A DNA stretch of 64,000 bases from Saccoglossus kowalevskii. Its lineage: Eukaryota; Hemichordata; Enteropneusta; Harrimaniidae. The stretch is from the NCBI RefSeq assembly GCF_000003605.2, contig NW_003140815.1:711861-775860 (forward strand), in the 5' to 3' direction. How positions within the stretch are numbered: the stretch's first letter is position 1; each line of letters begins with the position of its first letter. The notes below the pieces were generated by a model. The model saw only the letters and a list, made by a program, of their open reading frames with translations. It did not search any database and had not been told where the DNA came from. The translations under genes and the position numbers were made by a program. Below, piece by piece: positions 37,991-51,100 of the stretch.

Positions 37991-40900
37991 AATGAACTCC
38001 ACAAATGTCTGGTAAATTGTGTGACGATTTTAATTTGCCCCATAGCCTCGTTCAAGTCACAAACTACCGATATTGTGATAATGAATATTAACTCCAAGAT
38101 GAAGACAGGCGATAATATTTATATACCTTATAGTGTAAATCATTGTGAAAAGAGCGAACTCAAAGTTACTAGAAAAATGGATATTTGGTAAAAATGCTAA
38201 AGTTCTTCAATATTGGAATTTTGTGAACTTTTTTTTTGTGTGTGTGGGCCTGGCAATTTACAATATAAAACTTTTACACATTTTTTTAATTTGAACATAT
38301 ATTTACGACAAGACGGATATTTGTATTTATTCCACATTTTTTAATGTTTGTTGGCGAATTGTTTACTAAATTCAGAAATTATTCATATATTCATATTCAG
38401 GAATTAATCAACCTCCATTGAAAGGCCATCTATTTGTCACTAGCGGGTCGTTCAACGGTATTAAGTCGATAACGCATCATTACGCCACGCACACCCTTAC
38501 CGACCGGTGTGACATATGACATCAATGGATACACAGTAGTGTACGACCAGACAACTCCAGGTTACCAGCCCAGTTTTCTGATGCAGTGTGTGTTTTGTTG
38601 TCATCTCATCTTATATTTGTGACATAAAGCCTCGTCTTCAAATATAACTACTATTTGAATTACTCGATTTCGATTTCAGTTCTTACAATTGTCATGCTCA
38701 TTTCGAGATTTGTTTTAAAAATGGTCTCGGATACCGGTTGATGATTAAATTGTCCTTACATTGTGCAGATCAAAATACATGAGCAAACTTCAATACGTAC
38801 AATTGTTGCAGTGTTGTTGATGGTCAGTTTCGTGAAGTTTGGCCAACATATAAGAAGTTTACTACTGTTACAGTATAAAGGATGTTTAAAAAATTAAGGT
38901 TATCAAGTTAAGTAATCGAATGCTGGCTTATTTGCGTAAAGCGGAGGTCGATGCCACCGTGTGTAGACTTGGTCCCTGCCATGGGTGTATATGTCGTGTT
39001 ATGCACGTGATAACTTTATAATACATCAATCTTATTATCATATTTAGAGGAACCTGAGATTTTTTACAGTTCATGTTATAATCATTTCAAGAAAAACGTA
39101 AATTCTCTATACACCGACTAGTGTTCACAGTTACTCATCAAAATTTGCTACAGTCACGAATTTAGCACAGATTCATTTCACGTTATTTCGAGTTAACAGA
39201 CGCGTAGAAAGGGGAGGCTGTCTCTATAGCCACGTATTAGAGTCAAAATCAAATCATGTCTTTATGTACAAAATGGTCATCATTTTCACGAAGTAGGAAA
39301 GAATATGTGTAGAACAGTAACTGCAAAGACCCATCATCGTTATTCCATGGACGTGTCTCTAGTACGTCCATGGTTATTCTTACTCATAATCGATTGGTCG
39401 TTGATAAACGATGGGCGGTCGATAACTAATGCAATGCAATGATGTCATCATCTTATTTGTGTTTTATATAAATATGTCGTAATAACCATATTAACGCCAC
39501 CATTTCCCTCTTTATATCACAAATTCACAAAATAGTCCCGTTTATAGTCTGCGATTTCCTTCAGAAGATTGGGAAAAAACAATAGCCAATTTTTTGGAAA
39601 TTGAAAATTGACTCAAATTTTGTCTGTTGGTTCCAAAATATTGAAGAAGATAAGAAAGAAAGTGCAGAAACATTTGAGCGGGAAAGTCTTGTGGTGAAAG
39701 GTTGACAATCTTTTAAGTGCTAAAATCACACGCAGCACGCAATTTCGTGTATACTAAATGATTTAGGTTTACATCACATTTAGAACACGGCATGTTGCGA
39801 AGCCTGTGGAACTCAAATAGATTCGGGGTGTGGAGTTTGGTTTGTGAATAGTTATGTAAACAAATTCAAATCTGGATATAAAACTTTTAAAAACGTTGCT
39901 CTACTTTTTGATGAAGTGCATGCGGAAATTTGACCCTCTCATGCCAGTCAAAGTCAAGTGGCTGTCTTATGAAGCGTAAATTACCAGGTTATCTTTACAA
40001 AGATTCCAAAGTCCGCCGTCGTATGTTTTGTTCGTTGATGATTTGATCTACTTTAACTTGATAAGTATGTACCTATGACAGTCATTGTAATCTATCGGAC
40101 GACTCGGACTACTATATCTAATTCTGAAGGTCAATTGCCAACAAGGACAATCGCACAATAATGCTGGCAGGAAAAAAATGCTTGACCTTACCTGACCCCA
40201 TTTATTTGAGTTCATTAATTTCATGTTCATTAATGTATGCCATGTAGTAGTATTCAAAAACCTTTGTTGTTAAGCCGATCAAGCTTGATAAATGAATATG
40301 CTTTGGGATCAGTTTTAGGATTGTTGGAGATATTGTTTCTATACTCGTATATGGCAAGCAACTGCAATGGTGTACAGCAGATTATGACCTCGATTCCCCT
40401 TAAAAATATTTGGGTAAAAGCAATGTTTGGTAATTTATATTGTCATGACTGTATGTGTGCATTGTTCTCAAGTACCTTTAAATTCATTGCACGAGACACG
40501 TGCGTGTTAAGTTTGGTTGATATTAATATTCCATCCTCGAACATAAATATATGTTGTCCTAATAATACTATGCCATCGTCGAACTTAAATCAAATTTTTC
40601 CAAGTTGGACACTGGGGGCGCTGATCAGTAAATATCCACTTTAATTTCAACTTAGCTTTAGCTGATTTTTGCACATACTGTGTAACATAACATGTATTTA
40701 TAACAGCTGCAAGCAAATAGCTGGAACAATGTTTTTTTCTTCTAATTCTGTACTGAATAACATTGACTTTTCAATTGACGAAATTAAACAGGTTGTTTTG
40801 TATTTTGATGTTTGCAGAAATGACCTGGTATTATTTTTAAAAAAACGTGCCAATAAATTGAATATCAGATTAACGATTTGCTATATCTATGCAGTTGAGT

Positions 40901-41059
40901 ACTTTCCCTTCTGTCTTCAAATGTTCAAATTTTGTTCCAGTTTTAAATCGTGTGATAGTAGTATTGTTAGTAATTAAACACCTATTTCCCTGCTGTTTTT
41001 AAAGCATTTATTTTAAAGATATTTGCGCATGTTGAAAATTCCATATCTGAGGAACTACT

Positions 41060-41345
41060 ACTTAAGATCCTTAGCGCCCTCGCTGACACATGGGGCTGTC
41101 GCTATGGTCCTCCAAGAGTTCCGGTCTGCTGCCCTCTGTCTTGCAGTCGCCCAGATGAGGCCTAGGTCTCAACGCTCCTTTTCTATCGAACGTCTCCAGA
41201 TCTCCTTGGGTCGTCCTCGTCTCCTTCCTTGGGTTTTCCAGGTAAGGGCAACCGGGGCATTCTTAGCACATGTACTAACCAGCGCCATCTCCTCTCCGGC
41301 CCACTAACAACTTCTAAAAGTCTTGTCTGCTCAGCCCATTCCAGC
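41060..41345 (-). mobile_element. LINE 3' ORF2 tail relic
   Basis: The minus strand reads PERRWRWLVHVLRMPRLPLP, then after a frameshift RRRGRPKEIWRRSIEKER and LGLIWATARQRAADRNSWRT. This is the C-terminal region common in invertebrate non-LTR retrotransposon ORF2 proteins (RRWRWLGHVLRM...KRGRPKxTWRR...DRxxWR). No reverse transcriptase domain remains next to it. Confidence 0.75.
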
Positions 41346-41610
41346 AAGTCCATATTGAACAAAGGAGCAACATGGTTTACGGGCAAGTCTACTGTCACTA
41401 ATTTAGTAAGGTATACTGATTTTATTAGCAAGGGTAGAGACAATGGCCACCACGGTGATTCTATTTATCTTGATTTTCTAAAGCATTTAACTTGGTCTAT
41501 CATAGTTTTGTTTTACATAAAATATCTATTTACGTAATGAGTGGAAAATTGTTACTGTGATTTTAATCATATTTACATAATAGGCAATAGAGCGTTGTTT
41601 TAAATGGCTA

Positions 41611-41658
41611 CGTGGAGCACCGTCCCTCAACACCGGTGTTGAGGGACGGTGCGTGGAG
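41611..41658. repeat. Perfect 34-bp palindrome with 7-bp flanking direct repeats
   Basis: Bases 618-651 of this kilobase (41,618-41,651) form two perfect 17-bp arms (CACCGTCCCTCAACACC and its inverse) with no loop. The sequence CGTGGAG stands at both 41,611-41,617 and 41,652-41,658, like a target-site duplication. Confidence 0.92.
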
Positions 41659-41984
41659 TTACACCTGGAGCCCCACACGGTTTTCTACTTGATCATTATT
41701 GTTCATTATGTATGTAAATGAATGGCCCGCCCAGCTTTGTTAAGTACTCCAATTTATCGAAGATATTCAAATCAATTCATACTCGCTCTGACCGCAATGA
41801 CAATTTCCAATAAGATTGTGTCCAATCGTGGTCACAGTGGTCCCAATGGCATCTCAGTTTAAATCTTGCAAAATGTGATTTCTTTTTAGTACCAAACGTG
41901 GCATTTTTATTCATCAAATTTTTTATTGTATTAATAATTCGGTTGCTTGTCTGTTGGCTGCATTTTAATAAAATAAATGAATTT

Positions 41985-42290
41985 TTGGTCATGACCGGTG
42001 TGAATCTTCAGTTCACCTGGTGCTCTGAACCGCTTAGTACACTGATGTGGTTTCTGGCCATTGTGGGTCATCATGCGAGTTCTCTAATGGCCTGTTCTAG
42101 TAAAACGCTTGTCACATCTTTCACACTGGTATAGCTTATCACTAGAATGTAATCTCGCATGATAATCGTGCGTGTTTTCAGTTTACCTGCTTGCGTGTAT
42201 TTTTAGATGGCTTGTTGCCGTGAATCGCTTTTTACATTCTTTACACTGGTATGGCTTCTGCAAATTATGAATCATTGTGCGCTTTTCCAG
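41985..42290 (-). pseudogene. Degenerate C2H2 zinc-finger pseudogene
   Basis: The minus strand holds about three decayed fingers: KPYQCKECKKRFTATSHLKI H, then after a stop and frame change KLYQCERCDKRFTRTGH, then KPHQC...KRFRAPGELKIHTG. The finger linkers and C-x2-C spacing are recognisable, but stop codons and a missing Cys-x-Cys segment break the frame. It could be a retrocopy or the remains of a tandem zinc-finger gene. Confidence 0.75.
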
Positions 42291-45017
42291 GCTGTCATCA
42301 ATTGGATGTGGTATGGCATATCAATACCATCTGTTTCCATGTTTTATAATTCAATTTTCTTCAAGACGTCAGCTTCAATGTTAGATTCACAATCGGTGAG
42401 CGAGAGACAGTGACTATTAGTGCCTGATAATACATTCGCTAGATTAAAGTTGGAAGTGGTTTTAATAATGGCACCAGCAGTCATAGCTGTGTAACAGAGT
42501 GTGGCCGTGTTTTTAAACAAGCGTTAAACAATAGGCTCTAACCTAAATGTTGATTGGCGATTCAGTTTAATCAATTCATAGTAACGCGTGGTTGAATAAT
42601 TAGTCCGCCAATCATTCTTTATAATACATTCCAGGTGAATAACTTAAAAGCAAATAATATATTTTTTTAAATCAATTTAGAAAGATTTGAATTGTTTGGA
42701 AGATTTTTTTGACGTAAAAGTAACAAGTTCAATGGTAAATTCGTTATTAAAATTAATTGACATAGTTCTGGCAAAAAGATGTTACAGTACAATTTGGCGA
42801 CATTTGAAACTGTACATATTATGAGAGTGAAAAGTGAAGCTCCACAAATTCACGAAACATATGTGGATGAAAAAGTCATTTATACTTATTTTATTATTTC
42901 TGTTATATATTGACAATATATTCGAAAGCTGCCATTTATGTAATCTGAGATTATTCAGAGTGACAGTTTGTTCAAAGTCTGTGGGAAATATCAGGGGGAA
43001 ATTCTTTCTCTCTGGGTTCTCCACACTTGTCAGGGGGAAATCTCGTCTCGTCTCTCTATCGCGTCCCCTTGAGGTACGGGATCGGGAAAGTCACTTATAC
43101 TTTACAGTCAAATAAGGCACCCACAACGAAATACGTTTCAGCTCTCGTCTTAGTCGGTCAATCGAGCACTCTTCCAGACACAGCGCCCTGGGGAAAAGTC
43201 CCCAAGACTATCCAAGGCTGACCCAAGACTCTCTTAGACTGCGTCAACACTCGCCCCAAGGCTCTCCAGGACTGCCCTCGACTCTCAGACTGCGTCAAGG
43301 CTCGCCCAAGGCTCTCCAGGACTGCTCCCTCGACTGCGTCTATCGTGCTGTGCTCCCCAAGACCAACTCAAACTCTCTTTATTCATTTTCAAAACTCTAA
43401 CCAATTACAAAGCAGTAAAAAGACTCTAAGGCGTAACCTTCAATCATAAAGCCAATCACACTAAGTACTGAATACGTCATATCTTTTGATTAATCGTTCA
43501 CTACATTAATAACTATGGATATAAACTGTCAGAATTAATCAGAATAGCGGGCGGTTATCTGGTAATTAGTTCCAAATCACTGAGCCAAGTTTCGTCCAAA
43601 ACTTCAAACAGGCCTAAACGATGACAGACATAACACAGCAATTCAGCTAATAATCAACTAATTAAGTCGGTCAACAGATACGCAAAAACAAATTCATGAT
43701 AGAAATACCCATACGATTAGTTTGATTAGATTATTAACCAGATATATATTTTGGTATCGTGTAATTTATTTAGCACATTTAGTGTCTCCACTTAATGTAC
43801 TCTACTGGAAGATCTGTTTCAAGCGTTGTTTACACTGAACGCAACACCGATAAAAACATGGGTCCATTATGTATTGATGTTCAGTTCATCTATACTAGTA
43901 GCTGATTGGCCATCGAGACAGCCAATCACTGAGATCTGATTAGCAAGAGTAATATTGCTCGGGGTTTTCAAGTTTGAATCAACAACTAATATAATACAGT
44001 ATATATCAGTATATACTCGGGTAATTATTGTTTCATGTATTTTGCGACGAATAAGTGAAACACATTGTGATCCTACAATTTCAGATTTATTAAACGAGAC
44101 TCTGAACAAATAAATCTGATATTTTGACACCTTGAATTTGATATCAAATTTAGCCTCCAGAAATCTTAGTTTGTGAGCACGTTCTGGCTCATGGTTCAAG
44201 TTCTGGATCGTTGCATGAACGCATGGCTTTGAAATGTGATCTAACGCATATACACGCGCGTTTTATCCGACATCTGAATCACCAATATTCGAATTAATAT
44301 AATTCATTATAATAATAATAATAATTCAAGAAATGTTGTGTAAACCGCCAATATAGTGAAATATTAGGTTATTTTGCGATGTCAAAAGGACAATACACGG
44401 ATCAATCAGATTGCCGGCATTTTTATTACATAGTAGAAATTATATAGAAAATTATTACTTTATTATTACTTGTACTCTTATATAATACAATAGAAAAACA
44501 TAGTACACCGATCAACGCAACCTATGCAAAGATATATTCAGAATATTTTCGGGATAGATTGAGTGACAAACTATATATAAATCTGACAGGTACGCTCATA
44601 AGAAAAATACATCTACAAGTCTGTGATCTAATTTTCTCACTATTCCGCTCGATTCAACCTTCCCTGCTAAAAAACACAGCTCTTTGGGCGAGGATTCTAC
44701 TTTGCATATTAATGGCGGATTTAGTCGGGGCGCGTGCTCCTCTAACCCGTGGTTACTCATATACATATATCCCACAATACAGTGTGGCAATTACGTCATT
44801 ATAAATGTGCACCCCTATATCTGAACATCCTGCACCACGCTGACGTATTTTATGTCAATTATTTATTTATTATTTAAAAACCTATGTTCTAAATTACAGG
44901 GTTTTATTGAAAAAGGAACTTGAAATATGTCTCTTTGGTGATGATGTATCAGTGACATTCTTCTCTCAGAACAGCTAACGTCATGTCTTCGTGTTTTCGT
45001 TATTGTAAATATTACAA
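42291..45017. other. Intergenic, 3' of SLC13 copy B
   Basis: No gene recognised apart from the zinc-finger relic to the left. Holds the GC-rich repeat at 43.2 kb and the probable poly(A) signal of copy B. Confidence 0.5.
43190..43340 (+). repeat. GC-rich imperfect tandem repeat
   Basis: Units contain CTCTCAGACTGCGTCAA, GCTCGCCCAAGGCTCTCCAG and GACTGC, about two to three times. Just left, the phrase CAGGGGGAAAT occurs twice (about 42,992 and 43,032). The GC content contrasts with the flanks. It could be part of an old LTR, but no paired end was found. Confidence 0.6.
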
Positions 45018-45164
45018 TCATGCGTATATGGTAGTATTGTCACACATGGAGTCATCAGCCCAATCTGGGTAGGTATTTAGGTCCCAGTAGGGTACACCCA
45101 CTAAAATAACCCATGCAGTCACGTAAAACATTCCAAGTAATTTAAGAAAAGTACCGCATCTCAT
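45018..45164 (-). CDS. SLC13: Copy B exon 13 (C-terminus, stop)
   Basis: It is 147 nt including the stop codon. The last helix is followed by DLNTYPDWADDS, matching FDLDHFPDWA of human NaCT, then a short tail with one Asn-Thr-Thr sequon. Confidence 0.92.
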   Translation of the reverse strand: MRCGTFLKLLGMFYVTAWVILVGVPYWDLNTYPDWADDSMCDNTTIYA

Positions 45165-48100
45165 CTGTGAATAAACATTCAATATTTCAACGTCCGTGAA
45201 CGAGGCTGATAAATTGACGTACTCAAACACAAATTTATCACGTGGTACTAAATTCGTTAAATATATTCATCTGCTGTTACAGTACCAGTGCAGAGGAATT
45301 GTAATTATATTTTTCACATAATGACTACCTAGTTGGAAGGATTCAATATTTAGTGGTTTAATATAATTATGTTTATACAAAAACTTTCAAATTACATTTT
45401 TGACTTACCATTTCGGTTGCAGCGAATAACCCACATCCAAAGGCAACTGCGTTTGGGGGAGTGGCGGCTGGCAACATAAATGCATATGAACAAACAATTG
45501 TAGCTGGAATCAATAAATACAGAGGGTTGATACAAAGTTCTTCTGCCTGTAAAACAAAATATATCATAAACATTTATTTAAAAGAAACAAATTGTGTGGA
45601 CTATATTGTTTTAACAAAGATATATACACTAATATAATGTTTTTGGAATGTTCCTGGCGACATTATATAATGTATCAGCATTCAGGTAATGTATGTCAAA
45701 GAAGACCAATGATTCAATCTCCTACGTTACAATGAAGGGCCCATGAAAGAATAAAAGACGAGCCACTTCCCATTATAGCGCGATAACAGAGCGCGACCGT
45801 GGATGTGCGCGATAATAGGGGGTGGACGAGGATGTGAGAGGTAACAGGACGAGGACGGAGAATGTACTCGATAAATGGGCGCGGACGGGGATGTGCGCGA
45901 TAACGGGGTGAGGACGGAGATGTGCCCGATAACAGGGTGAGAACGGGGATGTGCGCGATAAAGGGGTGAGGACGGGGATGTGCGCGATAACGGGGTGAGG
46001 ACGGGGATGTGCGCGATAACGGGGTGAGGACGGGGATGTGCGCGATAACGGGGTGAGGACGGGGATGTGCGCGATAAAAGGGTAAAGGCGGGGGATGTGC
46101 ACGATAACGGGATGAGGACGGGGATGTGCGCGATAAAAGGGTGAGGACGGGGATGTGCGCGATAAAAGGGTGCAGACGGTGATGTGCGCGATAACAATCA
46201 AGACGTAGTCAAGAATTTTTTAAGCTGAACAGACAATGATGGGTTTTTGCTCAATATATTCGTACAAATGTGGGGAAATATAGAAAATTAACGACTCGAA
46301 GACACACACGACCGTGTTTGTATGCTCGTATATTGATCCATAGCATTGTCCTGTTATCTTCTGATAAGTGGGTTGTACATGGTAGTAATCGACCAATGAG
46401 AATGCAGTCCATGTTATTATAATTGTCTACAACTAAGATTGGTTATATGCCTTGAGGTCCACATATCACATGTCACGTCTTGCTTGTATGCTTTTATTTT
46501 TTTTATATTTATGTTCATTTTAGTTTAAAGTGATGAATCGACAGTCACATATAAGTTATGTTCTTTCAGATTTGTGATTATATCATCGAGGGGCGTTCCA
46601 TTGTGGATACAGCTAGAAAAAATTGTGTGAATACTGTTATATTCACTTATTTTAGCACACAAGTAGGCCTAACATTAACTCAACAGTTCATCATTCGTTA
46701 TAATTTTGTAAAATCCAAACAGGTAAAATACAAGTTTCATAAATCCATAAAGATAGCTCTACTCACCAGAGCAGCAAGGATTGGTAAAAATATGGCGGCT
46801 ACAGCGGAGTTACTTGTGATTTCAGTAAATATCCCAACAATTATTACAGATATAAGAACAATTGCGTTAACAGGAAGTTCACCTAGCACTTCAAGTTGAT
46901 TCGCTATCCAAGCCGATAGTCCAGACTCCTGTTGACAAAAATTTCCCAAAAAGGAGTTGAATAACAGACAGATAACTACTAATTAAAGGACGGTGGTCGC
47001 CGCGCATGCGCAAGATATGGTACACAGATTGCGACTTTGATTGTTTTGCAGACCAACGACTTCAAACCGAGACGTGAGTAAGCTTTAACTACGTAATTAC
47101 TTTAGTGATTGGAAGATATCGAAGGAGTCACCCGTGGTAATCAGTGCACTTTGTGCCCAGATCAAAACTCGTACTCGCGATTTTCATTAGAAAAGCACAT
47201 TGGATTGTGGGAAAAATCAATGTTTGTCAACAAAGAAGTCGCAAATGTGCGGCGCGACGACCACCGCCCTTTAATTTACTAAAATGTTTTCATTATTCAA
47301 ATTAAATATGCTCAAATTAGTCAAATAAAAGTACGCGAAACTGACATCTCTTTAATGTGACTTACTACATTAATAAAAAATCGTTGAAAAGAATGTCGCC
47401 CACTTCTTCTTAAGTTGTTCTGTCATTTTCTTTCTAAATTTATGCATGTTATGTAAAATTTCGAAACATTCGTTGCTACTACGTCCAGACGAACATGAAA
47501 CGTGAAACATTTCATACTCACTTGGCCAGTTTTATTAAGCGAGCTCGAAGACATGATTCGCAACAACGTTGCGTATCCGAATATTCCAGATAAAAAATAA
47601 ATCCAACACGCGTAACACACGAACGCCGTAACTGTTGATTCCAATCCATGGTTCATACGGCCACACATGTTAAAAACGTCAAATAAGTTTACGTATAACA
47701 GAACTTATAGGACAATAACTTGCATGCATATAAACACAAGAACACTCTTACAATTCTGTACTGCATTGTCTGCAGGAGGTAAAACACAATATTTAATTAT
47801 TACCTCTGACCCACCAGCTAAAGCATATGCACCTCCGATCAATACTACAACGCCCCATTGTACTTTTGTATGTAGTGTTGGCCAATCGAGGATCGCTACT
47901 GTTGTACCTCTTGGGGTGTCATCTAAAAATAAATAAAGCCCAGATACGAATATTTTCATTTTAATTTGATGTACTTGTACCGGCGGAAGTATAATACGAT
48001 ACATCATAATTAACAGCAAATGGATTTGTTCAAAACTGCTATAAAAACGTTTATTTCATATGCTTCATCAGAACTTCCAGGATATGTTCAAGGTTGTATC

Positions 48101-51100
48101 ATTTCTTTCATATTTGCTCTAAAGAACTAGTTGCCTCAACGTCAAAAACAATTAGCACCTATAAATGATTTGTTTGGATATGACTCCGAATAATGATGTG
48201 ATTTCACTACATATTGTATTATTATTTACCGTCATATCGCTTGCAGCACAGAAAACCAGGGTCATAGGCAGGGAGTATAAACAGCACAACAATGCCCAAC
48301 ATAACTACAGTAGTATCACTAACATACCTGCAATAATTAATGAGTACGGCGCAAACACTTAAAGAAAGTTAAAACCTCGACCGGAGACAATAAGCTGTGT
48401 GATCTTTGTGGAATCACAATATTGTAGCATTCTTATAACGTGACCACGTGATGAGGGGTTCTTATAATGTATCAGTAATGTTTTTAAAACTTAAATGAGG
48501 TTCATTTTGATCTTATTCGCGACTGTTTGTTTCCGGGCTAAATAACACTCAACATTCTTCAAAGTGTTTGACCCTTTTCACATGTCGAATAATGCACATT
48601 TGTTTCACACGGCGTCAGACCATTCCTTAATCTTTGATAAAACTCATACTTAAAGTAATGCCCACATACAATGCACAACCCAGACACATCTAGCACCCAA
48701 TCAAGTTACAGCTGCGTTGGGACATGCGATTCAACTAAGCTTTATTTCGTAATATATATTGTTTCTCACTGATTGATATACTAATATATATTTACTTACT
48801 CGTCTGGGAATAATTGCCCCCATAATGCATCTCGTGTCAACCATAATATGCATATCATAGTGAAGTGAAACGCTATGGTGATCTCAGCCCAGCTTTAAAA
48901 ATAATATACAAAGTGGGTTATTTAATTTACAAAGTTGTAACTTTTTTATTATGAATTAACTCAGGGGTAGTGTTTATGTGAAATGTATCATTGCTCTTAT
49001 GTGACGTATGCCACTTACCTCCACGGTCCTAGCTTGGCATACTCTGCTTTTAAGGTATTTTTTATTATAACTTCGTCTTCTGTTGTTTCACATTTGCAGG
49101 ACAAACTCTTCCAGTTTTTTGGACTATCGTGAAAAACCAATGAAAGTAATAATAAGACAACATATATGTTAATATACATGTACACTATAATTCTGATCGA
49201 GATTACGTTTTTTTGGTGACACAGAGGTCCACAATCTTAACGACCAAATTTGGAAATATTCGATGGTTCTACGTTGTCAATTGTATCATTGTTCATCTTA
49301 GAAGTGTTTTTTCAGCAACGCATTCGTTTTGTCTTCACACAAACCAAAACGTGCATCGCTACAATTGTTATCGTTTCAATATAAGACTTTCAGACTGGAT
49401 AACAATATTTATTCGAATAGTGCAATGACAATAACTCATAACAATGACGTGTAGATAATACTGACTCTACAAACAAGTGATATAAGACGATACGTATTCC
49501 AATTGATGAACATGAATGCTCTTGACAATGGTGAGTATGATAAATACACTGTTTGTAATTTTCAGTTTTTATATTGTTTTGTCCTTTATGTACCATTTTA
49601 AGTTTTTGATGTAATATACCTTAATACAACATTTGATAGTTTAAGGAAAATATTATAGTCTTACTTGGGAACTTACTTAAGATCTAAGTAAAAAAATAAA
49701 AACCATATCCACATAATTGCAAGGAATATCATTGCTGACGGGAGAACAAACAACATCCATCTTCCAAATGTTACCCCGTGGTCAGTACCATAGTTTCTGT
49801 GAAGTAATTGCATCATATGTCACATACATAGATTTATATTTATCATATAGTTCTTTTCAGTTGAATATAATGTTTTGAACGAAAAAAATCTACAAATTCA
49901 CTTAATTAAAGAAAGCTGAAAAGAAAGATCTAGTTATAAATTGCACTAAAATTACGAAGTAGATTTGTAGATCCTGTTATGTCAGTATATCACTTACTGT
50001 TCGAGGATACCAATCATTACCATGTTGGTGCTTGTACCAATTAGGGTGGCCGAGCCCCCTATGTTGGCCGAATAGGCAACTGATAAACATAGAGCTATTG
50101 CCATCATTCTGTATTCATCAGGGATCTCGACGCCTTCTTGATTTAATTCCTTCATATTCTCTACATGCTCGTCATCTTCTAAATAACTTTCAGTAATAAT
50201 GCCTTCTCTGCTCCAAATATTAATATGTATGATTTTGTCTTAGAGGCATGGGAAAATTAAACAATATATACATATACTTCATAAATAATAACAAGTACAA
50301 AAAAATAATAAATGCAGTACGTAATCAATGTGAGACGTGAATGTAATATTCAAATCGTGTATTACACACCATTCAAACACTTAGATAAAGAATTTCCATT
50401 TTCGACATTGAGAAATTCTTTCGATTTTGAAGAAAATTCAGAAATATTGTAAACTCAGAAATATTAGGAATATTTCATAACCAAATGTATACCAATAATA
50501 ATTTTCATAACTACCGATTACATGAACAACCCACAATTAATTGTTTAATCGATATTTTTGCATTTCATCTGTTTTGAATTATGACTAAAAACAGTTTCAA
50601 TGAAATTACAAAAAGTGTAGCGTATTCAACAATTTATGTATGAACAATATCTTTAATAAATATTATTTAACTTGGTATAAATACTGTATTTCCCTCAATA
50701 CAAAGAAAGAATTTCCCAATGTTGAAAACGGAAAATTTTTATCGTCGAGTTTCCCTGACATGGGTAAGATAATTTATTATCTAGATATTGATTAAAATAT
50801 GGTAATAAAATAAGTTGCTATGATACCATAAAATATAACCGTGATTTCAAATAATTAGTACTTACTTTTGATCCGCATTGATGTTTGACGTTTTTAATTC
50901 CTTCTGGTCTGGTGTAAGTATATCATCATCTTTACATGTCCACTCGTCATTGTCGGTTGTCGTATCCATCACAACATTCTTGTTTACAGTTGCTCCATTA
51001 CTCGTTGTGGTATGTGTGTCATCTTCGGGCTCAGGGCGCCATTCTGGAACAATCTCCTGAAACGTTTGATAAATAAGCACGTGAAAATCTTATTAAATAT

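Larger units (their letters stand above)
33983..41059. other. Intergenic, between SLC13 copies A and B
   Basis: It is upstream of copy A, so it should hold its promoter; no clear TATA-box arrangement was picked out. Contains the 132-bp MITE, a possible fold-back, a microsatellite, and a hairpin with 10-bp arms at 39,345-39,373 (CCATGGACGT and its inverse, 9-nt loop). ORFs at 40,237-40,977 look like chance in AT-rich DNA. Confidence 0.5.

Noticed and set aside
40237-40977. ORFs of 135 and 102 codons on the plus strand
   Set aside because: AT-rich composition, poor protein-like quality, no domain or splice context. A faint likeness of DFSIDEIKQVV to retrotransposon RT was too short to trust.
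45727-46201. Two overlapping minus-strand ORFs of 142 and 156 codons rich in Arg, Pro, His and Ser
   Set aside because: They are the 29-bp minisatellite read in two frames; the array lacks stops in any frame and lies inside intron 11 of SLC13 copy B.
50878-51060. 60-codon plus-strand ORF
   Set aside because: It is the antisense shadow of SLC13 copy B exon 4.
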